Below, in pieces: positions 8,449 to 16,728 of a stretch of 64,000 nt of DNA. The notes under the pieces were generated by a model, which was not told where the DNA came from, did no database searches, and saw only the letters and a program-made list of their open reading frames with translations. This DNA comes from Haloarcula rubra. GTDB taxonomy: Archaea > Halobacteriota > Halobacteria > Halobacteriales > Haloarculaceae. The translations under genes were made by a program, and so were the position numbers. Location: contig NZ_RKLR01000013.1 in NCBI RefSeq assembly GCF_019599465.1, positions 21,385 through 85,384 on the forward strand. Direction: 5' to 3'. The first letter of the stretch is position 1. Each line of letters opens with the position of its first letter.

Positions 8449-8703
8449 ATGACTGCCTTCACCGCGACCGTCACCGTTCGCCTCAAGCGGGGCGTCCTGG
8501 ACCCCGAGGCCGAGACTACCCAGCGGCAACTCGAACGCCTCGGCTTCGACCTCGACGACCTGCGGTCGGCCGACCGGTTCGAGATCGACCTCGACGCCGA
8601 CGGGGCCGACGAGGCCGCCGAACGCGCCGAGGAGATGGCCGAACGCCTCCTCGCGAACCCGACCATCCACGACTACGACGTGGAGGTCGCCGAACGGGAA
8701 TGA
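8449..8703 (+). CDS. purS: Phosphoribosylformylglycinamidine synthase subunit PurS
   Basis: 84 aa, the usual PurS length. Small beta-alpha-beta subunit that bridges PurL and PurQ in FGAM synthase. It starts MTAFTATVTVRLKRGVLDPE, with the family pattern 'V.L+.GVLDPEG..' and an interior LGFDLDDLR. A good ATG at 8449 lies 38 nt after the previous stop. purQ follows within 50 nt, as in other archaea. The large subunit purL is not in the window. Confidence 0.95.
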   Translation: MTAFTATVTVRLKRGVLDPEAETTQRQLERLGFDLDDLRSADRFEIDLDADGADEAAERAEEMAERLLANPTIHDYDVEVAERE

Positions 8704-8752
8704 TAGCCGTCACACTGACGCCGATGCTCGGTTCCCACACGGGGTGGTCACT

Positions 8753-9430
8753 GTGACCATCGCCGTCATCCAGTTCGGCGGGTCGAACTGCGACCGCGAC
8801 TCCGTGCGCGCCCTCGAGACGCTGGGCTTCGACGCCGAACTCGTCTGGCACGAGGACGGTCTGCCCGACGACGTCGACGGCATCATGCTCCCCGGTGGGT
8901 TCTCCTACGGTGACTATCTCCGGGCCGGCGCGATGGCCGCTCGCTCGCCCATCATGGAGGAGGTGCGGGAGGCCGCCGCCGACGGGACGCCGGTGCTGGG
9001 CGTCTGCAACGGCGCCCAAATCGGCTGTGAGTCCTCGCTCACCCCCGGCGTGTTCACCACTAACGAGAGCGCCCGCTTCCAGTGTGAACACGTCCACCTC
9101 CGCGTCGAGAACGCCGACACGCCGTGGACCCGCCACTACGAGGAGGGCGACGTCGTCGAACTCCCCATCGCCCACGGCGAAGGGCGCTACGAGATTACCG
9201 ACGAGCGACTCGACGAACTCGAAGCCGAGGACCGAATCATCTTCAAGTACTGCGACGCCGAGGGCAACGTCACGCCCGAAGCGAACCCCAACGGGTCGAA
9301 ACACGCCGTCGCGGGTGTCACCGGTGACTCGGACCACGTCGCCGTGATGATGCCCCACCCCGAGCGGGCGTCGCTCGACGATTTGGGCCGCACCGACGGC
9401 AAGCCCGTCCTGCAGGGCTTCGCCGACTAA
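8753..9430 (+). CDS. purQ: Phosphoribosylformylglycinamidine synthase subunit PurQ (glutaminase)
   Basis: 225 aa class I glutamine amidotransferase that supplies ammonia to PurL. Signature elements: FGGSNCDRD near the N-terminus, GGFSYGDYLRAGAMA, the nucleophile elbow GVCNGAQIG (catalytic Cys about residue 84), and C-terminal MMPHPER with catalytic His and downstream Glu. GTG 8753 gives the standard start (VTIAVIQFGG); GTG 8744 adds three residues. Transcribed with purS. Confidence 0.95.
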   Translation: MTIAVIQFGGSNCDRDSVRALETLGFDAELVWHEDGLPDDVDGIMLPGGFSYGDYLRAGAMAARSPIMEEVREAAADGTPVLGVCNGAQIGCESSLTPGVFTTNESARFQCEHVHLRVENADTPWTRHYEEGDVVELPIAHGEGRYEITDERLDELEAEDRIIFKYCDAEGNVTPEANPNGSKHAVAGVTGDSDHVAVMMPHPERASLDDLGRTDGKPVLQGFAD

Positions 9431-9789
9431 CCGCAGGCTATCGTCGTTCCCGTTCTCGTGAGTGCGGTCCGGCCGTCTGTTTCTATCGCGACGCCGTCGC
9501 GCTGGTCGTCGCAGTCGAACTGGTCCCGATAGAGTGACTTCGTGCTGTGGCCGCTCGCTGTCGTCACTCTCGGTCGGTAACAACCCCCTCTGTCCGGTCG
9601 CTACGGGAGTGTGGTCCAAAGGGGATAGGATGGGGCCAGTGGAGCGTGTGACATGTTCCGCGGCCCCTACGAATCAATATAGCCCCCGATGGTAAAAACG
9701 CCAGCCTACCGGAGTGAAAGTGAAACCGGCCGTCTCGAGGACTGGGAACAGTCACCACACTCATCTTCTGCCGACACCTACCCGACAGT
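9431..9789. other. Intergenic region after purQ
   Basis: About 360 bases with no frame reading as a protein. An AT-rich stretch near 9668-9700 (AATCAATATAG, GGTAAAAACG) may be promoter sequence for the following gene. Confidence 0.4.
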
Positions 9790-10089
9790 ATGAGCACGGA
9801 CGACACCACCGCCGCCGACGAGTCGGTCCGAGTATGGCTGGTCGAACGGACTTACTCCGACGACGAGCAGAACCTCATCGTCCTCACCTACGCCACCCCG
9901 GACGGCCAGCGGGACTTCCGCAAAGAGCGGGCGCTGACCTCCTACACCGGCGACCACCGGGAGACGCCCGTCTCGATGGCCGTCGACCCGGACAACCTCG
10001 GGCGCGTCGACGACGCCGAGACGCGAGACCGCTACGCTGGCGAAGTCGAACGGATGCAGGCGAAACACGACCCGGACGACGTGCTCTGA
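9790..10089 (+). CDS. Conserved haloarchaeal hypothetical protein
   Basis: 99 aa, acidic, soluble. The sequence includes VRVWLVERTYSDDEQNLIVLTYAT, then a charged region ending in a helix (RYAGEVERMQAKHDPDDVL). Composition and the AT-rich upstream region support a real gene. It resembles small haloarchaeal proteins of unknown function; no catalytic motif is visible. It is alone on this strand, facing a convergent membrane-protein gene. Confidence 0.65.
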   Translation: MSTDDTTAADESVRVWLVERTYSDDEQNLIVLTYATPDGQRDFRKERALTSYTGDHRETPVSMAVDPDNLGRVDDAETRDRYAGEVERMQAKHDPDDVL

Positions 10090-10124
10090 CACGCCGGTCC
10101 GTCCTGCCGTCCCAACCCCGCAGT

Positions 10125-10487
10125 CTACGCGGCGCTCTCGCGACGCCACAGCGAGACGTACACGGCGGCAGTGGCGAGCAGTCCGACGCCGACGGCCACC
10201 TCGACGGTGAACAGCGACCGGCCGACGTTCACGTACGAGAGCGCGAGTACCAGCAACACCGCCGGCCCGAACGCGGCGTAGGCGAACAGCAGACGGCGAC
10301 GCTCCGGCGGCAGGTCCGCGAGTTCGAGCGCCACCGCCATGAGCGTCCCGAGGCCGGCGAGGAGTCCGAGGGGGAGCGCGACGAGCGCGGAGAACTCGAC
10401 GTTCACGAGTTCGATGATGGTCACAGTCACTAACAGGAAGGTCGTGACCGCCCCACCGACCGCAGCGAGCGATGTCCGGTAGTCCAC
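10125..10487 (-). CDS. Small four-helix membrane protein
   Basis: 120 aa from GTG 10487. Four hydrophobic segments are visible: SLAAVGGAVTTFLLVTVTII, ALVALPLGLLAGLGTLMAVA, LLFAYAAFGPAVLLVLAL and a C-terminal VGVGLLATAAVYVSL. No known motif. Longer upstream frames are Arg-rich and unlikely to be translated. It starts about 50 nt downstream of the RaSEA gene end on the same strand and could share its transcript. Confidence 0.65.
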   Translation of the reverse strand: MDYRTSLAAVGGAVTTFLLVTVTIIELVNVEFSALVALPLGLLAGLGTLMAVALELADLPPERRRLLFAYAAFGPAVLLVLALSYVNVGRSLFTVEVAVGVGLLATAAVYVSLWRRESAA

Positions 10488-10537
10488 GTGGACTGGTTGG
10501 GCGAAATCCGGTATAAACGTACGTGAAAGCGGGACGA

Positions 10538-11614
10538 TTACCGCGCCAGCGGCATCGAGTAACTGGTCTCGCGTTCGATGACGGCCTCGTAGGTGGCTTC
10601 GCACTCGCAGTCGACTTGCTCGAAGACGCTCGGGTCCTGTCGCAGGTCGAAGTCCTTGATGGCTCGCTGGACCCGGTCGTCGCACTCACCGCAGTTGTGC
10701 GGGCCGCGGTCGCTGCCGTGGCCGACGGGGTCAGAGACGACGATGACGTCCTCGTCGGCGGTCGACTCGAGCACTGCGGCGACCGACCAGAGCCACGGCG
10801 GGCGGTAGCCGCCGTCGTGGTACAGTTCCTCGACCATCGTGTACCGCTGGACGTTACAGGGGTTCATCGAGACGGTGTGACAGCCGTCGACGGCGGCACA
10901 CTTCCTGACGGAGCGCTTCATGTCCGCGACGGCCTCGCTCTCCGAGAGGAACGGCGGCTTCATCAGGAGGTAGGCCTTGACGCCGGCACCCGCGTCCCGT
11001 GCCGCGGCACAGGCCTCTTCGAAGTCCGCGAAGTCGAAGTACTTGTTCACGCAGTCGTGGCGCACGCGGTCGGTCGCCGTCTCTAGCCCGACGGCCACGT
11101 CCGTCTCTAGTCCGGCGTCGACGAAATCCGCGACGCGGTCCTCCTGGACGAAGTCCGGCAAGGACTCGACGACGATGCGCTCGCGGTCGGCGAACGTGTC
11201 GGCGATGGCCTGCCGCGTCTCGGCGGGGACTTCACGCTCGTCGAGGAAACTCCCGGAGGTGTAAATCTTGATGAGGCCGCTCTGCTCGTCGGCCTCCTCG
11301 GCCTCGTGGTCGAGACAGTGCCGAATCTGTGCCATCAGGTCCTCGTGGGCGACGCTGCCGCCCTCGACGGACTCGGCGACGTACCCGCACATCGTACACC
11401 CGCCGGCGCGGGCCCACCGACAGCCGCCGGTGTTGAGGATGATGGTCAGGCTCTGGTAGACGCCGTCGGGCGTGTTGTCCTCGTCTAGCCAGACGCGCGT
11501 GGGTTCACGGGGGTCGTACGTCGAGTCGTTGCGCGACCGGATATCGCGCATCACCGAATTGTGGGCGTCCATGCCCTTGCCCTGCTCGTAGACGTCGGGA
11601 CTGGGCTTGCTCAT
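10538..11614 (-). CDS. raSEA: Archaeosine biosynthesis radical SAM protein RaSEA
   Basis: 358 aa. Works with ArcS: ArcS attaches lysine to preQ0 in tRNA position 15, and RaSEA uses a 4Fe-4S cluster and SAM to cleave the adduct, leaving archaeosine. The Elp3-like radical SAM core has GCRWARAGGCTMCGY near residue 75-90 (cluster Cys triad with an extended first spacing), then IKIYTSGSFLDE and VVESLPDF. A C-terminal Cys pair region (HNCGECDDR) and CECEATYEAV follow. ATG 11614 gives the typical MSKPSPDVYEQGKG start. arcS and tgtA lie 2-9 kb away on the same strand. Confidence 0.9.
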   Translation of the reverse strand: MSKPSPDVYEQGKGMDAHNSVMRDIRSRNDSTYDPREPTRVWLDEDNTPDGVYQSLTIILNTGGCRWARAGGCTMCGYVAESVEGGSVAHEDLMAQIRHCLDHEAEEADEQSGLIKIYTSGSFLDEREVPAETRQAIADTFADRERIVVESLPDFVQEDRVADFVDAGLETDVAVGLETATDRVRHDCVNKYFDFADFEEACAAARDAGAGVKAYLLMKPPFLSESEAVADMKRSVRKCAAVDGCHTVSMNPCNVQRYTMVEELYHDGGYRPPWLWSVAAVLESTADEDVIVVSDPVGHGSDRGPHNCGECDDRVQRAIKDFDLRQDPSVFEQVDCECEATYEAVIERETSYSMPLAR

Positions 11615-11652
11615 TACGCCGCTTTTGCCGACGGGTGCGTATATCGCCTTCG

Positions 11653-12036
11653 TTAGGCCTCGCGAGCGATGCGGTCGCGCACCGCCAACCATCCCACGCC
11701 GGCGAGGCCGGCGCCGACGGCGTTGGCGAGGAAGTCCGCACCGCTCGTGTCACGGGTCGCGACCAACCCTTGCAGGAACTCGATGCCGGCGCCGTAGCCG
11801 ACGGCGAGAGTCGCGAGAGCGGCGACGACGGCGACAGTCCGGGTTCGCCGCCCCCACGCGAGGAGCGTCGTCAGCACCCCGTAGCTCCCGGCGTGGACCC
11901 ACTTGTCGAGTGCGACGCCGAGCAGTGTCGGCACCGCGTCCGCGCCGCTCTCGGGCACCGGCACGAGCGACGTGACGAGTAACAGGCCGGCGAACGCGAC
12001 GGCGGGCGCGTACCGACGGAACCGCGACGGGTCCAT
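11653..12036 (-). CDS. VanZ-like membrane protein
   Basis: 127 aa with about four membrane helices. DKWVHAGSYGVLTTLLAW is the VanZ/phosphotransbutyrylase-like signature 'D...H...Y..L', and GIEFLQGL.A.RDTSGADFLANAVGA matches the conserved 'E..Q......R..s..D..aN..G' end of the family. ATG 12036 precedes the first helix. Function in archaea is unknown. Lies 38 nt upstream of the RaSEA gene on the same strand. Confidence 0.85.
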   Translation of the reverse strand: MDPSRFRRYAPAVAFAGLLLVTSLVPVPESGADAVPTLLGVALDKWVHAGSYGVLTTLLAWGRRTRTVAVVAALATLAVGYGAGIEFLQGLVATRDTSGADFLANAVGAGLAGVGWLAVRDRIAREA

Positions 12037-12076
12037 ACGCGTCGTTCGTCGCGTCCGCCGATAAGTCACGCGGTGC

Positions 12077-12445
12077 TCAGGCGACGCCGAAGACGAGCGC
12101 CAGCGCCCGGAGTCCCACGAGGACGCCGACGGTGCCGGCCACACCGTACATCGCCGCCCGGTTCCGGTACCGGGTCGCCGCCGTCGACAGCGACCCCACG
12201 GCGATGTGGACGTCCTCGCCGAGGACGAGTCCGTCGTCGGTCTCCCGGACGGTCCCCGCGACGGCGACGTGGTCGTCCGGCGCGACGACCGACTCCGCGT
12301 ACCGGCGGGGTTTGTCTCTGTGGTCGCGTTCCACCTCCGGCGCAGGGTTCGGGAACGCCTCTGGCGGGCGCTCGTCGGCCTCTCGGACGAATCGCTCCTC
12401 GGTCGGTACCGAGAGCGTTTCCGGAGCCGCTACCCCGGTAACGTG
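12077..12445 (-). pseudogene. Truncated GIDE-like membrane protein (C-terminal part only)
   Basis: A frame reading as natural protein extends from about 12445 to the stop at 12077: VPTEERFVREADERPPEAF, then RDKPRRYAESVVAPDDHVAV, VGSLSTAATRYRNRAAM and a C-terminal helix GVAGTVGVLVGLRALALVFG. This resembles the C-terminal half of haloarchaeal proteins annotated as GIDE/E3-ligase-like membrane proteins. There is an in-frame TAG at 12446-12448 and no ATG or GTG in the protein-like upstream part; the only start is GTG 12334, leaving 85 aa. The N-terminal half and membrane anchor are missing exactly where sequence composition changes to that of the adjacent cupredoxin gene, so the gene is probably broken by insertion or deletion. 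Confidence 0.6.
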
Positions 12446-12571
12446 CTACTACTTATCCTGACACATGTTCACAATAAACACAGATAACTCGGAGGAGGAT
12501 AGCCAAAACTGGATGAGAAGCAGCCCGTCTCGCCGAAACAGTGGATTGAGAAAAACTGAGAAAGAACGAAC

Positions 12572-13411
12572 ATGACTGATCGACCTTCAATCGAGGAATT
12601 GGACCTCAGTGACGCAGAGCTACTCGAAGTAATCAAAAACCACGGTATCGACCGTCGGTCCGTGATGAAGCTTCTCGGTGTCGGAACTGCAGTATCTCTT
12701 GGTACCGGTAGCGCGGTCGCAAAGCACGACGACCCGCATCCGCCGCGTATCGACTCACATTACGGCTATTCGACCCCGAACGCCGACGATATCCCGAAGA
12801 GATTGGAACCGGACCACGTGGTCGAACTGCACGTAATCCCGCCAAACCCTCCGGAGCCGCCGATGTTCCACTTCGCGCCCAGTGGACTCTCCGTGGACCC
12901 CGGTGATATCGTCCAGTTCACATTTAAATTCCCGGACCACACGATTACGGCGTATCACCCGGCACATGGGTTCCAGCGGCGGGTTCCAGAACAGGCCCCA
13001 CCGTTCTCGTCACCGGTCGTCAACGCCGGTGGAGCGTGGCTCTATCGGTTCGAGACCGAAGGCCTCTACGACATGTACTGCGGGCCACACCACGTTCTCG
13101 GTATGGCAATGCGAATCGTCGTCGGCGACCTCAGCGGCGAGGATATCCCGGACTACGAGGGTAAGTTCGAAGCTCCATCGCCGCTGTTGGCACCGTTCAG
13201 TAAGGAATTTCTCGAACACGAACTCCATGATTTCACTGCGTTCATTGATGGAGACAACGAAGGCTGTAAATGGGTATGGCTGACCCCGAAAGAAATCCTC
13301 GATACGGACGCGCTCGACCCAGAGAACATACAGGCGGATGATGGAAAAGTGTCGTTCGACGAGGTTCTCGCGGACATCAATCGTGCCGACGTCACTCACG
13401 AACACGACTAG
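12572..13411 (+). CDS. Tat-exported cupredoxin (plastocyanin/halocyanin-like)
   Basis: 279 aa. An acidic N-terminal helix precedes a twin-arginine signal (DRRSVMKLLGVGTAVSLG, residues 28-45). The cupredoxin domain at about 85-190 has candidate copper ligands H123 (FPDHTITAYH), C170, H173/H174 and M178 (YCGPHHVLGM), the type 1 copper order. A C-terminal acidic region of about 90 residues is unassigned. Codon use is clearly less GC-rich than the neighbours, and the gene sits on the opposite strand between a truncated gene and arcS, suggesting acquisition by transfer. Upstream DNA is AT-rich (12446-12571). Likely an extracytoplasmic electron carrier or copper protein. Confidence 0.8.
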   Translation: MTDRPSIEELDLSDAELLEVIKNHGIDRRSVMKLLGVGTAVSLGTGSAVAKHDDPHPPRIDSHYGYSTPNADDIPKRLEPDHVVELHVIPPNPPEPPMFHFAPSGLSVDPGDIVQFTFKFPDHTITAYHPAHGFQRRVPEQAPPFSSPVVNAGGAWLYRFETEGLYDMYCGPHHVLGMAMRIVVGDLSGEDIPDYEGKFEAPSPLLAPFSKEFLEHELHDFTAFIDGDNEGCKWVWLTPKEILDTDALDPENIQADDGKVSFDEVLADINRADVTHEHD

Positions 13412-13469
13412 GTCGTGAGGGCAATCGAGACGGGTCTGCTACCTTTCGATTTTTGCTGCGCGGGTGGCC

Positions 13470-15257
13470 CTACCGCTCTTCGACGTGGCGCATCTGGACG
13501 GCGATGCCCCGCGTCGAGGACTGCATCTCAGAGCCGTGCATCTCCGCGCGACCGACGCCGAAGGCGGCGTCGCCCCGCACGACGACTTCGTCGCCGACGC
13601 GGATGTCGTCGCTGGCGTCGACGATGCCCGGCGCGAGCACCGACCCGTGAGGGACGAACGGCTCTATCTCGACGGTCTTCGTCGGGACGGCGCTCTCGAC
13701 CCAGCGGCGTGCGCCCGCGAGCGTCATCGAGAGGACGCCGTACTGCTGGGCCAGCGCCGCCAGTTGCTCGCCGTCTTCGTCGTCGGCCCGTAGCTGTGGG
13801 TACCGACCCTGCGTGCCGATGTCGGGGAACAACTCGTCGCCGGCACCGGCGCCGAACTGGTAGTCGGCGACGGCCCGAATCGTGTTGGCCTCGCGGGTGG
13901 ACTTCTGGTAGGTGTCCCACCCCTCCAGTTCGGCCGCGAGGTTACCGAGCGAGTCGGCCGTCGTCGGGTGGTCCGTGACGGTGTACGTGAAGTCCAGTCC
14001 GAGCGAGTCCTCGACGCGTTCGCAGATGTCGCGGTACCCCTCGCCGGGGACGTGCGCGATGATGTCGGGGTAGTCGGCGTCGGCGAGGTAGCGTTCGAGC
14101 ACCTGCGAGACGAACTCTATCTCGTTGGCAGTCCAGCGGCCGGTCACCACGGAGTCGTAGTGCTGGGCGGGGTAGGTGAGTTCGAGTTCCTGCGGAACGA
14201 CGCCGATGGGCGACGTCATCGACAGCATGTGGGCGCGCCAGTGGACGGCGTCGTGGTACTGCTTGTGGCTCTGGGAGTCGCTGTAGGGCTTGCGGGCCGA
14301 GCAGGGGACGATGACCAGCGGCCGGTCGTCGAACCGCGGGACGTAGCGGTCGGTGACGCGCTCGGCGAAGCGCTGAATCTCGACGCGGCGGATGGAGTCC
14401 TCGCTCGCCGCCGAGAGTTGGGCGCGGCGGATGAGCGGCGTGCGCTGTTCGACGTATCCGTACTGCTGGTCCAGTCGGCGGAACGTCGCCGTCAGCCAGT
14501 TGTCCTGTCGGGCCTGCCCCTCGACGTAGTCACGCAGACGGCCGTCGCGGATGCGGCGGCGGACCCGACGGAGTTCGGCGGCGAGGGCGTTGACGTTGTG
14601 TTCGACGCAGTCCTCGCGCGTGAACGCCTCGCGCGGCGTCTGACAGGCCGGACACGAGCAGGGGAGTTCGTCTAAGTCTTCGAGGAAGTACGCCTCGTCC
14701 GTCGTGAGGTAGCGACCCTCGGTGCCGCGAATCACGGCCCGGTGTGGGTCGACCACGTCGGCGCCCGCGTAGACGAGCGTCGCGACGTTCCGGGGGGTGG
14801 CGACGCCCGGGAGATAGAGTGCGGTGTCGGCGGGGACGGCCTCGCGCGTCGCCGTCACGGCATCGACGAACGCCGAGGCGTGGCCGACGTAGCCCGGCGC
14901 GCCCGCGAGGACGTACACGTCGCTGCCGTGGTCGGTGGCGGTGTCGGGCGAGACGACGGCGCCGCTCGGGAAGTCGACGTCGGGGTAGTCGGGAGCGAAC
15001 GCGTCGGCGACTTCGTCCGGCGTGCCCGCTGGCAGGCCGCGGTGGGGGAGTATCGTCACCTGCGAGTCGTCGCCCGCCGGCGTCTCCTGTGGCGTCGGCC
15101 AGCGACTGCCGGCGTCGTGGAGGAGACGGTGGACGTCTCCGGGCGTGTCGGCGTCCACGTCGTCGACCAGCGCCGGGGTCGTCACGGACTCGGCGAGGCG
15201 CAACTCGCCCAGTCGCGCGGCGCCGTCGCGCTCGTGGACCTCGAAGTAGTCGGTCAT
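13470..15257 (-). CDS. arcS: Archaeosine synthase ArcS (lysine-preQ0 tRNA ligase)
   Basis: 595 aa. Modifies preQ0 at tRNA G15 in the archaeosine pathway. The N-terminal half is a TGT-like barrel lacking the catalytic transglycosylase DSGSFQ motif. A zinc cluster CSCPAC lies at about 200-205 with CVEHN downstream. Next comes the ArcS signature PCSARKPYSDSQSH at about 318-331, conserved as 'PC...KPY..S..H'. The C-terminal about 80 residues are a PUA RNA-binding domain. ATG 15257 gives MTDYFEVHERDG, the typical start. Partner RaSEA is at 10538-11614 and tgtA at 19515-20987. Confidence 0.93.
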   Translation of the reverse strand: MTDYFEVHERDGAARLGELRLAESVTTPALVDDVDADTPGDVHRLLHDAGSRWPTPQETPAGDDSQVTILPHRGLPAGTPDEVADAFAPDYPDVDFPSGAVVSPDTATDHGSDVYVLAGAPGYVGHASAFVDAVTATREAVPADTALYLPGVATPRNVATLVYAGADVVDPHRAVIRGTEGRYLTTDEAYFLEDLDELPCSCPACQTPREAFTREDCVEHNVNALAAELRRVRRRIRDGRLRDYVEGQARQDNWLTATFRRLDQQYGYVEQRTPLIRRAQLSAASEDSIRRVEIQRFAERVTDRYVPRFDDRPLVIVPCSARKPYSDSQSHKQYHDAVHWRAHMLSMTSPIGVVPQELELTYPAQHYDSVVTGRWTANEIEFVSQVLERYLADADYPDIIAHVPGEGYRDICERVEDSLGLDFTYTVTDHPTTADSLGNLAAELEGWDTYQKSTREANTIRAVADYQFGAGAGDELFPDIGTQGRYPQLRADDEDGEQLAALAQQYGVLSMTLAGARRWVESAVPTKTVEIEPFVPHGSVLAPGIVDASDDIRVGDEVVVRGDAAFGVGRAEMHGSEMQSSTRGIAVQMRHVEER

Positions 15258-15348
15258 GCCACCTTCTCTGCCACGGGCGCTCAACTATCTTGCTCTTCGA
15301 GGGCCGAGACGGGCAAGGGTAATCCCCGCCGCGTCCGAAACCGTGTCC

Positions 15349-15606
15349 ATGGAGGTCACAGTGTACGGCCACCTCCGGGGAGCCACCGGCGAGAAGACGG
15401 TGCCCGTCGACTTCGACGGCGGGACGGTTCGTGAGGCGGTGTCGGCTCTCGTCGAGGCGTACCCGCGTGCGGAGCGTCACCTCTTCGACGACGGCGCCCT
15501 CGAATCGAGCGTCCGGCTCTCTGTCGACGGGACCACGGTGGATGCCGACGACCACTGTCCGGCCGACGCCGAACTCAGCGTCCACCCGCCGATGCAGGGT
15601 GGCTGA
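15349..15606 (+). CDS. Ubiquitin-like small archaeal modifier / MoaD-ThiS family protein
   Basis: 85 aa beta-grasp protein ending in the diagnostic C-terminal Gly-Gly (PPMQGG). That terminus is activated by an E1-like enzyme for protein conjugation or sulfur transfer. Start ATG 15349 (MEVTVYGHLRGATGEK); the mid-section VREAVSALVEAYP and the late SVHPPMQGG fit SAMP/MoaD paralogues. Which SAMP it corresponds to cannot be decided here. It diverges from arcS, with about 90 nt between. Confidence 0.85.
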   Translation: MEVTVYGHLRGATGEKTVPVDFDGGTVREAVSALVEAYPRAERHLFDDGALESSVRLSVDGTTVDADDHCPADAELSVHPPMQGG

Positions 15607-15645
15607 GCGCGACGCGGCGCACGTCGACGGCACGCACGCGGCCGA

Positions 15646-15828
15646 CTACGCTATCCGCTCGCCGCCGTCGGTGACGTCGTCCAGCGGTCGGAGGCGATAC
15701 TCGCCGGACCCGGTGTGCTGTTCGAGGACGGCCCGTTCGGTGTGGGGCGGCGCCGTCACCGTCGGCGTCGTGATTATCTCTCGCTCGACGATGGCACAGA
15801 ATCGCCAGTACCCGTCGGCGTCGGACAT
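15646..15828 (-). CDS. Small conserved haloarchaeal hypothetical protein
   Basis: 60 aa, beginning SDADGYWRFCAIVEREI from ATG 15828. Balanced acidic composition and clear codon bias support a real gene. No motif recognised. It is convergent with the modifier gene and divergent from the next membrane zinc-ribbon gene. Confidence 0.55.
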   Translation of the reverse strand: MSDADGYWRFCAIVEREIITTPTVTAPPHTERAVLEQHTGSGEYRLRPLDDVTDGGERIA

Positions 15829-15932
15829 GGCTAGTCGACTATCGTCCCGCGGCAGACAAAAGCGTGCGGTGTGGTCACGTGGCACGTCCCGGGAGCCGTG
15901 GGGTTTTGCCCCTCGGACGGTAACGCCCCGGC

Positions 15933-16190
15933 ATGGTCGGGTCCCGAACCGTGACGGCCGTCGTCGGCCTCGTCGTGAGCCTCCTCGTCACTGTGGCGCT
16001 CTGGTGGTACTTCGATAGCCTGTTCGTCTTCCTGTTCCTCCCGTTCGTCCCGTTCCTCTTCCGGGGGTTGGGCGACGACGAACCGACTGTCGTGCAGGAG
16101 TGTCCCCACTGCGGGTTTCAGGCGACGGTGGACTCCTACGACTACTGCCCCAGAGACGGTACACGGCTGGAGCCGGCGTCGGACCGGTAG
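15933..16190 (+). CDS. Membrane protein with C-terminal zinc ribbon
   Basis: 85 aa. Two hydrophobic segments (TAVVGLVVSLLVTVALWWYF and LFVFLFLPFVPFLF, residues about 7-44) are followed by a cytoplasmic-type zinc ribbon CPHCG...CPRDG at 58-77. This architecture is common among uncharacterised haloarchaeal small proteins. ATG 15933. Confidence 0.7.
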   Translation: MVGSRTVTAVVGLVVSLLVTVALWWYFDSLFVFLFLPFVPFLFRGLGDDEPTVVQECPHCGFQATVDSYDYCPRDGTRLEPASDR

Positions 16191-16208
16191 CACCCGTTCC
16201 TGACAAGC

Positions 16209-16217
16209 ATTTATTAC
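16209..16217 (+). promoter_or_regulatory. TATA box of a likely leaderless transcript
   Basis: The AT-rich element TTTATTA about 25 nt upstream of the ATG at 16240 is at the distance expected of a haloarchaeal TATA box for a leaderless mRNA. Confidence 0.5.
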
Positions 16218-16239
16218 GAACGCGTTGATAGGTCCGCGT

Positions 16240-16728
16240 ATGTCGGGGGTTCGAAAGGGGACCTGCGAGGACGTGCCAGCGGTCCAGCGCGTCGCTCGCC
16301 GGGCGTGGCACGGCGCCCACGACGACATCGTCGGCGCGGCCACCGTCGACGCGTTCCTCCAGCGGTACTACACGCCGTCGCGGCTGGACGACGCCGTCAC
16401 GGACTCGGACCGCGTGTTTCTCGTCGCGACGGTCGACGGCGACGTGGTCGGGTTCGCCGAGGCCGGGCCGACGGAGGCCGACCGGACGTGGTCACTCGCA
16501 CGCTGTTACGTCGACCCGGGGCACTGGCGCGAGGGTATCGGCACGGCGTTGCTCGACGCCATCGAGTCTGGCGTCCGGGACCGCGGCGGGCGACGCCTGC
16601 GGTTGGTCGTCATGGCCGACAACGACGACGCCGTCGCGTTCTACGAGTCGCGTGGGTTCCTCCGCGTCGACGACCACTACGACGAGTTCCTCGACGTCGA
16701 CGGCTACGTCTACGCGAAGTCGCTCTAG
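16240..16728 (+). CDS. GNAT family N-acetyltransferase
   Basis: 162 aa. Acetyl-CoA-dependent acetyltransferase fold: strand VFLVATVDGDVVGFAEAG, then CYVDPGHWREGIGTALLD, where R..GIG.AL is the acetyl-CoA pyrophosphate loop (motif A). MADNDDAVAFYESRGFLRV is motif B. Substrate unknown; the architecture resembles generic protein or small-molecule GNATs. ATG 16240 is supported by the TATA element; a start at 16225 would lie within the promoter region. Convergent with the methyltransferase, almost touching. Confidence 0.9.
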   Translation: MSGVRKGTCEDVPAVQRVARRAWHGAHDDIVGAATVDAFLQRYYTPSRLDDAVTDSDRVFLVATVDGDVVGFAEAGPTEADRTWSLARCYVDPGHWREGIGTALLDAIESGVRDRGGRRLRLVVMADNDDAVAFYESRGFLRVDDHYDEFLDVDGYVYAKSL

